64,000 bases of DNA, from positions 62,001 to 126,000 of the forward strand of contig JADKJR010000008.1 in NCBI GenBank assembly GCA_016720925.1, given 5' to 3'. Shown here piece after piece: positions 49,353 through 57,481 of this stretch. Under the pieces are notes generated by a model. The model was not told the DNA's origin and made no database searches. It saw nothing but the letters and a program-made list of their open reading frames with translations. Origin of the DNA: Betaproteobacteria bacterium (GTDB taxonomy: Bacteria; Pseudomonadota; Gammaproteobacteria; Burkholderiales; Usitatibacteraceae). Position 1 is the first letter of the stretch, and every line of letters begins with the position of its first letter. The position numbers and the translations under genes were made by a program.

Positions 49353-51293
49353 CTATTCCAGAAGGCGTTCTCCGCGCAGCTTCCTCCATAACGTGGTTCG
49401 GCTAATACCCAATAGTGACGCCGCAACCTGCTTGTTGCCACCAGCCCGCGACAACGCATCGACGATCGTCGCTGTGCCAATTCTTACAGGCATCTCGGGT
49501 ATAGGAATAATGTCGTCTTGCGGCAACGGCGCCAGGGTCGGATTCAGCTCTTGCACGTCGAGCATGAAAGCAAAATAGTCGATTTCTTTAGCGTTTCTCA
49601 ATGCGCCGACATAAGCTGCAAAGCGCTCCATGATGTTTTCCAATTCCCGTACATTACCTGGCCATGCGTATTTGATCAGGCTAGGCAGTAATGGTGCCAG
49701 TATCTGATCCGCAGGCAAACTGCAACCCTGTCGGCGCAATATTGTGAACAACAACTGAAGTGCCAAGCTTCCGATGTCTTCGGGCCGCTCTCTGAGCGCG
49801 GGAAGTGCCATTCGCAAAATATTGATGCGATAGTACAGGTCCGCACGGAATGTTCCGCGCGCGATCCGTTCCGGCAAATGACAATGCGTCGCGGCGATCA
49901 CGCGAACATCTATTGGAATCGGTTGCAAGCTACCGAGTCGGACCACTTCTCGCTCCTGCAGTACTCGCAACAAGCGCGTCTGCATGGACAAAGGCATGTC
50001 GCCGATCTCGTCGAGAAAAATGGTACCTGTGTGCGCAGTCTCGAAAAGACCAGGTTTCCCGCCCTTACGCGAACCTGTGAACGCGCCCTCGTCGTAGCCG
50101 AACAACTCACTTTCCAGCAAGGACTCAGGAAACGCCGCGCAGTTTAACGCGATGAAGGGTTTGTTGCCGCGCTCGCTAGCATTGTGGATGGCCTGTGCGA
50201 ACAGTTCTTTGCCAGTGCCGCTCTCACCAGTAATGAGCACCGTCGAACCAGTCTTGGCACAACGCTCGGCGACGGCACGCGCATGTCGAACTGCCGGACT
50301 GGTGCCGAGAATCTGGCTGAAATCGTATCGTGCGGACAAACTGCGGGTCTTGCGTTGCGATCGTACGACAGTGTCGGCACGCTTAATGTCATGGGTGTCG
50401 GAAAGGGTCAGCAGTGCGCCGGTAATAATGCCCGACTCGCGTATCGCGGTACGGGACATGAGGTACAGCTTGTCGGCGCACTGCACCACTGAATCGATGC
50501 CTGCGTCATTTTCGGCAAGCACATCGGCCAACGAAAACTGTGGAGCCAGTTCCGAAAGGGTACGCCCGATCGAGTTTCGGTCCACGGCGTTGATGATCCG
50601 TTCCATCAGCGGATTAATGGCGGTAATCCGGTTGTCGGTATCGACCGCCAGTACTGCTTCGTGCAGATTGCGCAATACACCGTTGAGGTTGTCATAGCGT
50701 GCTGCTTCAAGGATTGTCAGTTCCGAAATCTGTATGGCATCCTCGAACGCTTGTCGGACGGATTCAAGGCTGTAGATAAGTATCCCTGTGAGGCCGCTGC
50801 TCTCAGCCAATTCGACTACCAAGCTCGATCCGACGATCACTTGGTAGCCGTCCTCGCGCAGTCGTCGAAAGCTTTCTCGTGCATCCTCCCTGGTTTCGTA
50901 CGGCTGCTGCGAGATGTGAACTTGGAGCATGTCCTTTACATTCTCAAGCACGTCGAACTTCTCGCGAAAGATACCCACTCCGATACGATCGGAAACCTTG
51001 CGCGCTCGCTGCAGTGCCTGTAGAAAGTCGAAGCCGGTGATTTTTATTGTGACGACCGGCAGGGACAGAGCGGCGCGTAAAAGTACGGCATTTGCGCCGG
51101 CCGTGATGATTACGTCAGCCTGGCGGTCTTTTTCGATCACTTTACCCAAGGCAAGCGCATGATCGAGCACGACTTCTGTCACGTCAATTTCGGCGCGGTC
51201 GGAAAACTCGGACGCGACCGTGTGCACCAGCCGACTAAGCGTGCCATAGCCGAGTACGGAAATACGCGCCCGACGATGCTTACTAGATAACAA
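49353..51293 (-). CDS. PrpR-type sigma-54-dependent transcriptional activator
   Basis: 646 residues. An N-terminal PrpR_N sensor (1-~200, GTLSRLVHTVASEFSDRAEI) and a PAS-like domain (~205-310) precede the AAA+ domain with Walker A GESGTGKE, the sigma-54-contacting GAFTGS loop, DEIGDMPL and RADLYYRINIL. A Fis-type HTH ends the protein (NKQVAASLLGISRTTLWRKL). PrpR_N domains bind small organic effectors. It starts at TTG 51293 with AAGGAG upstream. The only regulator in the catabolic region, so the natural binder of the TGAAAC/GTTTCA pairs. Confidence 0.9.
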   Translation of the reverse strand: MLSSKHRRARISVLGYGTLSRLVHTVASEFSDRAEIDVTEVVLDHALALGKVIEKDRQADVIITAGANAVLLRAALSLPVVTIKITGFDFLQALQRARKVSDRIGVGIFREKFDVLENVKDMLQVHISQQPYETREDARESFRRLREDGYQVIVGSSLVVELAESSGLTGILIYSLESVRQAFEDAIQISELTILEAARYDNLNGVLRNLHEAVLAVDTDNRITAINPLMERIINAVDRNSIGRTLSELAPQFSLADVLAENDAGIDSVVQCADKLYLMSRTAIRESGIITGALLTLSDTHDIKRADTVVRSQRKTRSLSARYDFSQILGTSPAVRHARAVAERCAKTGSTVLITGESGTGKELFAQAIHNASERGNKPFIALNCAAFPESLLESELFGYDEGAFTGSRKGGKPGLFETAHTGTIFLDEIGDMPLSMQTRLLRVLQEREVVRLGSLQPIPIDVRVIAATHCHLPERIARGTFRADLYYRINILRMALPALRERPEDIGSLALQLLFTILRRQGCSLPADQILAPLLPSLIKYAWPGNVRELENIMERFAAYVGALRNAKEIDYFAFMLDVQELNPTLAPLPQDDIIPIPEMPVRIGTATIVDALSRAGGNKQVAASLLGISRTTLWRKLRGERLLE

Positions 51294-51735
51294 TGTTTTC
51301 TCCTTGTGGAACAGCGTCGAGACTTATTCCATTGGCCGATACGACAGCTAGGTGGCGTTTCAATCGTCGTTCAACATATTACACGATTGTTTCATGTGCG
51401 TTGCGAGGCGCAATGCCGGATTTGTCCGCGTGCATCTTGTTCATGAAATGCATATTTCATTCGCGAATACCGTGGTAACTCTCTGTTTTTACGGCAGATA
51501 TATGCCGACCAAGCCATTGAGAACCAACAGCCAAATTGACGAATTAACTAGCCTGACACGCACCTTGAAATTTTACTATTGTAACGGTAATGACGATTTT
51601 GTTGCACTTCTGTTCCAAAATTTTCTGTCGCACACAATCCCGTGTAACGATGATCGTGATGATGTAGCGTCGTGCTGCAAGGGGGATGCATGTATCGTCT
51701 TCGAAAAGAGTCCAGCGGTTCCAGAAGGGAAATTG
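51294..51735. other. Intergenic region upstream of the activator
   Basis: 442 bp. Contains an inverted repeat CAATCGT-N15-ACGATTG (51361-51389), possibly autoregulatory. No clear gene. Confidence 0.45.
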
Positions 51736-52055
51736 AAGTTGGACGATTTGCTACGAATTAACGAGGTGGGCTGCGAGATGGATTGCAAGATCAAACCATC
51801 GCGGTCGCGTGCGCCGATAAGCTGCGGTTGGTCGTTGCATTGGTCGATGCTGGTATCCAATCAATCGAGGCAACCAACTTCGTGTCTTCCAAGGCAGTCC
51901 CGCAAATGGCGGACGCCGATAAGCTCTACCCCTCGCTGCCTCGTACCGACGAAGTCGGCATACTCGGCGTTAGTGCCCAATGCGCGCGTCCTTGAACGTG
52001 CCCTTGCGAGGGGCGTTAGAAAAATCGCCGTGGTTTTGTCCGCAACAGAGACAAC
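51736..52055 (+). pseudogene. Truncated copy of the HMG-CoA-lyase-like gene
   Basis: The sequence matches the first ~105 codons of the intact gene at 52298 (DLLRINEVG..., VCADKLRL-like, FVSSKAVPQMADADKLYPSL, SALVPNAR, KIAVVLSATET). Several indels shift the frame. The similarity stops at about 52055, just before the sigma-54 promoter of the intact copy. A tandem-duplication remnant, diverged and non-functional. Confidence 0.85.
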
Positions 52056-52109
52056 AAGCGACGAATTCATCGGCAAGAGGCGATGTTCAATTTGACAACG
52101 GAATTCATC

Positions 52110-52125
52110 TGGCAAGCATCTTGCT
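52110..52125 (+). promoter_or_regulatory. Sigma-54 promoter of the right arm
   Basis: TGGCAAGCATCTTGCT: consensus -24/-12 element, 173 bp upstream of the aldolase start. Confidence 0.75.
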
Positions 52126-52138
52126 ACATACTAATTAA

Positions 52139-52201
52139 TTGGAACAATTTCAGAAAAATTGTTTCATTCCCGTTTCAGGCGATTGAGACAGGTATGTTTC
52201 A
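52139..52201. promoter_or_regulatory. Degenerate activator-like sites in the right-arm leader
   Basis: TGGAAC at 52139, GTTTCA at 52161-52166 and 52172-52177, and TGAGAC-N6-GTTTCA at 52184-52201. They resemble the activator palindromes but lie downstream of the promoter, so assignment is tentative. Confidence 0.4.
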
Positions 52202-52297
52202 GCGCCGGTATGTTCGCGGCGGCAAAATGAACTGCCACAAGTTTCATAGACGGATGGCCGTCAAAATGACTTAAGCAGTTGCATAAAGGAATCGAGC

Positions 52298-53224
52298 ATG
52301 AGCGATTTGCTACGCATCAACGAGGTTGGGCCACGAGATGGTTTGCAGAATCAGGCCGTTGCGGTCGTATGCGCGGATAAGCTGCGCCTGATTTCTTCGC
52401 TGGTTGATGCGGGCATTCGATCAATCGAGGTAACCAGTTTCGTTTCGCCCAAAGCGGTCCCACAAATGGCCGACGCCGATAGCCTCTACCCCATGTTGCC
52501 CCGCACCGACGAAGTGGCGTACTCGGCATTGGTGCCCAATGCGCGCGGTCTTGCGCGTGCACGCGCGAGCGGAGTCAAGGAGATCGCCGTGGTTTTGTCC
52601 GCCACAGAGACGATGAACCAACGAAATATTAATATGACCCTTGCTGAGGCAGCTGCGGTATGCGCCGACACTATCCGAGCGGCGCTCGATGCAGGCATAC
52701 GTGCGAAGGCCTATGTCGCTGTTGCGTATGAGTGTCCATTCGAGGGGGCAGTCCCGACTCACCACGTGTTAGCTTTGGCGCAAGCCATGTTCAGTGCTGG
52801 CGCACAGGAGGTTGTGATCGCCGACACTATCGGCGCGGCCAGTCCTAGAGCGGTTACGCAGCTTATGTCCCAGTGTGTCAGCGAGTTTGGCGCTAATCTC
52901 CTGTCTGTGCACTTTCACGACACACGTGGCTTTGCGCTCGCCAATGCATGGGCCTCGATCGAAGCAGGCATACGCAAGTTCGACACAAGCATCGGCGGGC
53001 TTGGCGGTTGCCCGTTCGCGCCTGGCGCCGCCGGTAACTTGGCGACGGAAGACCTGGTATTGATGGCCGAGCAATGCGGACTCACTACCGGTATTGACAT
53101 TGCGCCGCTGCGCCTCGCGATCTCCTTGGCAGAAACACTCACCCTTCGCAAGCTGGGTGGCCGCACCAGTGAGTGGATGCGTACACAAGATCAACGCAAG
53201 GCCGCTGCCGCGACCTGCGGCTGA
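52298..53224 (+). CDS. HMG-CoA-lyase-like aldolase (second copy)
   Basis: 308 residues: INEVGPRDGLQNQ catalytic start, LVPNARGLARA, GAQEVVIADTIGAASP, the metal pair SVHFHDT, and GGLGGCPFAPGAAGNLATED with the conserved Cys. Same family as 29446-30441, clearly diverged from it. Catalyses a divalent-metal-dependent retro-aldol cleavage; substrate unknown. AAAGGA lies before the start. First gene of the right plus-strand arm, preceded by a truncated copy of itself. Confidence 0.88.
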   Translation: MSDLLRINEVGPRDGLQNQAVAVVCADKLRLISSLVDAGIRSIEVTSFVSPKAVPQMADADSLYPMLPRTDEVAYSALVPNARGLARARASGVKEIAVVLSATETMNQRNINMTLAEAAAVCADTIRAALDAGIRAKAYVAVAYECPFEGAVPTHHVLALAQAMFSAGAQEVVIADTIGAASPRAVTQLMSQCVSEFGANLLSVHFHDTRGFALANAWASIEAGIRKFDTSIGGLGGCPFAPGAAGNLATEDLVLMAEQCGLTTGIDIAPLRLAISLAETLTLRKLGGRTSEWMRTQDQRKAAAATCG

Positions 53225-53242
53225 AAGAGAGGAGTTCTGAGC

Positions 53243-53854
53243 ATGGCCATCTTGTCGAATAATCCCATTGGCCTAGGACGCCGCCCGGCATTGCTGGTTA
53301 TCGACGCCACATTCGGCTTTGCAGACCCATCTTCACCTGTCGGCACAGATGGTGCCGCTCCCATTGCGATGATCGCGCGTCTGCTTGCGGCCTTCCGGGC
53401 ACTTAAGTTAGCTGTCGTCTTCACATCCAATGCCTATGCATCACCAGATGAGGCACCAGTGTTTCGCGAGAAGCTCCCCGGTCTGAATGAATTGGTCGCG
53501 GGGGGTCGCTGGGCCGAAATTGACCCAAGAGTGGCGCCGACCACGGATGATTTGGTATTGCGTAAAACTGTACCAAGCGCTTTTTCGCCAGCCGCTCGCC
53601 GCGTGGTTAAAAGAGCGGGAGTGGATTCTGTTGTGGTTTGCGGCTTTTCCACCAGTGGCCGCGTGCTCGCAAGTACCGTCGACGCGCTTCAGCACAACCT
53701 TCGCGTTGTGGTGGCCGCTGATGCATGTGGTGATCGCGATATCGAGGCTCACCTCTACAATCTGCGCGACCTCGGACTAAAAACGGGCGATGTAGTCAGC
53801 ACGCAGCAGGCACTGGCCCTGCTTGATCGAGTTGGTGCAACTGCAATCGATTGA
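53243..53854 (+). CDS. Isochorismatase-fold protein lacking the catalytic Cys
   Basis: 203 residues. The cysteine-hydrolase scaffold has Asp21 (LLVIDATFGF) and Lys108 (LVLRKTVPSAF). The nucleophile motif, SGCVRAT in N-carbamoylsarcosine amidase-like enzymes, reads SGRVLAS here: Arg140 (CGC at 53660-53662, one transition away from TGC). It may be inactive, or work like true isochorismatases, which do not use the Cys. It lies 18 bp after the aldolase, same transcript. Confidence 0.82.
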   Translation: MAILSNNPIGLGRRPALLVIDATFGFADPSSPVGTDGAAPIAMIARLLAAFRALKLAVVFTSNAYASPDEAPVFREKLPGLNELVAGGRWAEIDPRVAPTTDDLVLRKTVPSAFSPAARRVVKRAGVDSVVVCGFSTSGRVLASTVDALQHNLRVVVAADACGDRDIEAHLYNLRDLGLKTGDVVSTQQALALLDRVGATAID

Positions 53855-53950
53855 TTGCAAACCAGCCGCGATGAAAATCTGGAGGCCCCTGATTTTTTGG
53901 TCCATGTCCGTTGGTTGACGCGGCCCCACGAACAACAATAAGGGAATGTT

Positions 53951-54082
53951 ATGACAACGACGAAGCTCCTCACCGCTTTGATCGCAGTGTCTGCAATCAC
54001 GCTGGTTGCACCCACTCGGACGGAAGTGATTCTAGCCATCGCCGGAAATCACTTCGGCGCTGGTAAATTTTTCATTTCTTAA
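53951..54082 (+). CDS. Short putative secreted peptide
   Basis: 43 residues with a signal-peptide-like start (MTTTKLLTALIAVSAITLVA) and AAGGGA before the ATG. It could be the stump of a longer exported protein. Unrecognised. Confidence 0.35.
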   Translation: MTTTKLLTALIAVSAITLVAPTRTEVILAIAGNHFGAGKFFIS

Positions 54083-54092
54083 GCGAGCACAA

Positions 54093-54227
54093 ATGATAAA
54101 CAAGAAGATCGTCCTCGCTTGCCGCCCACAAGGAATCGTCAAGCTAACCGATGTGGCATTGCACACTGCGCCCGTCGCCGAACTACAGGACGATGCTCGC
54201 TCGATTCAACGCGGTCAAGCGTCTTGA
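54093..54227 (+). pseudogene. N-terminal remnant of an MDR oxidoreductase gene
   Basis: 44 codons (KKIVLACRPQGIVKLTDVA, LHTAPVAEL) matching the very start of MDR reductases of the type at 30746, then a stop. The rest of the gene is absent. A relic of a duplicated reductase gene in the right arm. Confidence 0.6.
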
Positions 54228-54341
54228 AAGTAAAACGTCGGATTTCAAACTACCGAAATTGTCCCAAGAACAATAGCCGATGCACTGCGCGCATGCGGTC
54301 ATTTGTCCCGCCCTCGGGACTATTGACTTGAAGACCTCGCG

Positions 54342-55409
54342 ATGATCGAAATCACGCCATCAATCGACCAAAGTTCAGCCATTTTGCCCCGCGTCATAGT
54401 GGCTGCTGTGCTCGCCGCGTTGCTCGGTTGGGCGCTGTGGAAAGTGTGGTGGGGCCTTCGTCATGTCTCGACTGACAGTGCGCAAATTGAGGGGCGTGTA
54501 GTGCCTATTCTCGCCAAGATCAGCGGAGTCATTGCGGATGTTCGCGTGGACGATTATCAGCATGTCAATGAAGGCGACCGCCTGTTGAGCTTAGATGACG
54601 CCGACCAACGCGCGCTATTGCGTAAAGCGGAAGCCGAACTTGAAATGGCGCAGGCAACAGCCGGGCGGGCGGGGAAGCCGGGACAGATAGTGGCGCAGAA
54701 GAGCGCAGCGCTCGCGACGGCGGCGGCGGCGCATGCCAGCGTCGAACGGGCGATGGCCGCCGCCGAACAAGCAATGAGTAATATGGATCGCGTGCGCTTG
54801 CTGCGCGAGCGCGGTATGTCATCGCAGCAGGCGATGGATGCCGCGGTCGCCGAAATGCGTAGTACCAGCGCACAGGTACAAGAGTATCGCGACCACGCGC
54901 GGGCCGCAGACGAACAAGCAAAGGTCTATCACGCCGGGCTGAGCGCGGCAAACGCGCAAGTGGCCGTGGCCTTGGCGCAACGCGACCTCGCTCGTCTTCG
55001 CGTGGACGAGACGCGCATTGAGGCGCCGTTGGGAGGCGTGGTCAGTCATCGCAGCGTTGTCGCCGGACAATCCGTCAAAGCCGGCCAGCCATTGATGCAC
55101 ATTGTTGCCGTTGACGACATCTGGATCATTGCCAACTTCAAGGAAACTGACTTGCAGTATATAGGACTAGGTTCGCTCGCCGTGGTCGCGGTCGACGCTT
55201 ATCCAAGCCTTGAGTTGCGGGGCGTAGTCGAGACGTTCAGCCCGGCAACTGGCGCACGTTTTTCGCTATTACCGCCTGACAACGCAACTGGCAATTTCAC
55301 CAAGGTGGTCCAGAGAGTCCCGGTCAAGATCCGCCTCAATCAAAGCCCCCACTCGCAGCGCCAATTGCGGCCCGGGATGAGTGTGACGGTCACCATCGAG
55401 CACTTGTAG
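54342..55409 (+). CDS. EmrA/HlyD-type membrane fusion protein
   Basis: 355 residues: one N-terminal TM segment (RVIVAAVLAALLGWALWKVW), lipoyl halves (RVVPILAKISGVIADVRVDD; IEAPLGGVVSHRSVVAGQSV), an Ala-rich coiled-coil hairpin and a beta-barrel domain (IANFKETDLQYIGLGSLAVV). Periplasmic adaptor of an MFS efflux pump. It overlaps the EmrB-like gene by one base. Confidence 0.9.
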   Translation: MIEITPSIDQSSAILPRVIVAAVLAALLGWALWKVWWGLRHVSTDSAQIEGRVVPILAKISGVIADVRVDDYQHVNEGDRLLSLDDADQRALLRKAEAELEMAQATAGRAGKPGQIVAQKSAALATAAAAHASVERAMAAAEQAMSNMDRVRLLRERGMSSQQAMDAAVAEMRSTSAQVQEYRDHARAADEQAKVYHAGLSAANAQVAVALAQRDLARLRVDETRIEAPLGGVVSHRSVVAGQSVKAGQPLMHIVAVDDIWIIANFKETDLQYIGLGSLAVVAVDAYPSLELRGVVETFSPATGARFSLLPPDNATGNFTKVVQRVPVKIRLNQSPHSQRQLRPGMSVTVTIEHL

Positions 55410-56995
55410 TGGAAGCGTTGCTACCCAGTCTGCAGCGGGTTCATACGCCTAAGCAGACCAAAACTTATAGATGGTTGATCGCCGTGACGGTTAGCCTGGC
55501 GTCGATGCTGGAGGTACTAGATGCCTCAATTGTCAACGTGGCAATGCCGCACATGATGGGAACATTCGGTGCAACACTGGAGGAAATCGCGTGGGTTTCG
55601 AACGCCTATGTCATTGCCAACATCATTGTGCTACCTGTATCTGGTTGGCTTTCGAATTTCGTCGGTCGGCGCAACTACTTCGCAATGTCCATTCTAGTGT
55701 TCACCTTTGCATCGGTAATGTGCGGCAGCGCAAATAGCCTGGCAGAAATGGTGTCCTGGCGCATCGTGCAAGGACTTGCCGGCGGCGGGTTGTTGACCAC
55801 CGCGCAAGCCACAATCTTCGAAATATTCTCGCAACGCGAGGTGGGCGGCGCGATGGGTCTTTTTGGTGTCGGTGTTATGACAGGGCCGACGTTTGGGCCA
55901 ACTCTCGGCGGGTGGTTGACCGATGCATGGTCGTGGCCCTGGATTTTCTATATCAACCTGCCGCTAGGTATCATTGCGCTGGTGCTGGCGCTTACCGTCG
56001 TGCCGGACTCCATTTACCGCAGACGAGTCGAACAAATAGACGCGGCCGGACTGCTTCTGCTGGCGCTGGCGGTCGGCTGCCTTCAGGTCATGATCGAGCG
56101 CGGTCAGAAGCTCGGCTGGTTCGATTCGACAGAGGTACTCGCGTATTTTGTGGTTACGAGCGTGGCTGCGGTCCTGTTTGTATGGCAGGAACTACGCCAT
56201 CCACACCCTATCGTCGGGTTACGCATCCTGCGCGATCTGCAATTCTCATCGGCAATGTGTTTTTCGCTGGCCACTGGTGCGGCGGTCTATAGCACGGTGT
56301 TCGTATTTCCATTCTATGCACAGCGCCTTCTCGGCCTTTCTGCCTGGGACACAGGCACCATAATTTTCACCGGTGCGGTTGCCAACGCCTGCACCCACTT
56401 TACAATGGGTCGCGCGGCCCGCAATACACAGTTTGATACGCGTTGGTACGTGCTAATCGGTTTCATCGTCTTTGGCGTTTCAATGTGGATGCATACGCGC
56501 TTCACCCTGCAATCGGGCTGGGCAGACTTCTGGCCCCCACGGGTACTGCTCGGAGTTGGGCTGGGCATGACATTCATTCCGCTCAATCAACTGGCGATGA
56601 GCCATCTTCCGGGCAAAGATATCGCCAACGCGAGTGGTATTTATCACTTGACGCGACAACTCGGCGGTAGCCTTGGTATTGCATTATCTTCGGTATTGCT
56701 ATTGCACTTCGAGGCGTTGAACCGGGTGGAGCTATTGCAACATGTCACGGCAACTTCCCCATTCGCAACAAATTGGCTAGAGCAAATTCAGCAGATGCTG
56801 ACCACACAGGGTAGCCCTGACAATGTGGCAGCAACCCAAGCCTTGATATTGCTTGATGCGCAGGTGTCGGCGCAGGCGTCGATGTTGGCCTTCACGCGAG
56901 TGTTCGGGCTTGCGGGGCTAGTGGTGCTGCCGCTGCTGCCGTTGCTGCTTGTCATGCGCCATCGGATTGACCAGCCGCTTAGCTCGCGATCATGA
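55409..56995 (+). CDS. EmrB-type DHA2 MFS drug/metabolite exporter
   Basis: 528 residues, 14 TM segments. Motifs LDASIVNVAMPHMMGTFGA, WVSNAYVIANIIVLPVSGWL and FGPTLGGWLTDAWSWPWIFY are typical of EmrB/QacA pumps. GTG start overlapping the EmrA-like stop. Likely exports a toxic substrate or intermediate of the cluster; an outer-membrane channel is not encoded here. Confidence 0.92.
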   Translation: MEALLPSLQRVHTPKQTKTYRWLIAVTVSLASMLEVLDASIVNVAMPHMMGTFGATLEEIAWVSNAYVIANIIVLPVSGWLSNFVGRRNYFAMSILVFTFASVMCGSANSLAEMVSWRIVQGLAGGGLLTTAQATIFEIFSQREVGGAMGLFGVGVMTGPTFGPTLGGWLTDAWSWPWIFYINLPLGIIALVLALTVVPDSIYRRRVEQIDAAGLLLLALAVGCLQVMIERGQKLGWFDSTEVLAYFVVTSVAAVLFVWQELRHPHPIVGLRILRDLQFSSAMCFSLATGAAVYSTVFVFPFYAQRLLGLSAWDTGTIIFTGAVANACTHFTMGRAARNTQFDTRWYVLIGFIVFGVSMWMHTRFTLQSGWADFWPPRVLLGVGLGMTFIPLNQLAMSHLPGKDIANASGIYHLTRQLGGSLGIALSSVLLLHFEALNRVELLQHVTATSPFATNWLEQIQQMLTTQGSPDNVAATQALILLDAQVSAQASMLAFTRVFGLAGLVVLPLLPLLLVMRHRIDQPLSSRS

Positions 56996-57481
56996 GTGGC
57001 CCTCTGGGTGTTTCAAACCAGTTGTATTGCGGCTGCGTAATGTTTTGTTGCCCGGCAGTTCGCCGCAACGTCCCGACGGTGCCAAGAATGCATCGGGTCG
57101 CTGTGGCATTGCGCGAGGCACGAGCTGGCAGGAATCTTGCATGGTAGCTGTCAGCGAAATGACTTGAAACACCCGCGCAGCGGCCTTCTACGGAATCCTG
57201 TGTTAATGACGTCGCCATTGGTCACAACTACCTCCATGCACTTCGGCCCCTCGCTGTCCGGCACAATCGTGACAAAGAATGCCGCTCCCGCCCGGCGTCA
57301 ACTGGCACGAACATCGTGACCCAAGATGGCCCAGGGCGGCGGTTGCGCTATTGCAAGGCTCGGCCGGCGAGTGGGTCGAGTTCCTGACACCGTCAGACGG
57401 GGTTCCCACGAATTGCGCGGCGCATCCATCATGAACCGATCGCCACGGCGAATATCGAACTAACAATACCGGAGAACGAAC
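56996..57481. other. Intergenic region within the right arm
   Basis: 486 bp, no gene seen. It interrupts an otherwise tight plus-strand series; an internal promoter is possible, but none is evident. Confidence 0.45.

Noticed and set aside
51352..52095. A 247-codon frame upstream of the right arm
   Set aside because: It runs through the aldolase remnant in the wrong frame for most of its length, so it is not a gene.
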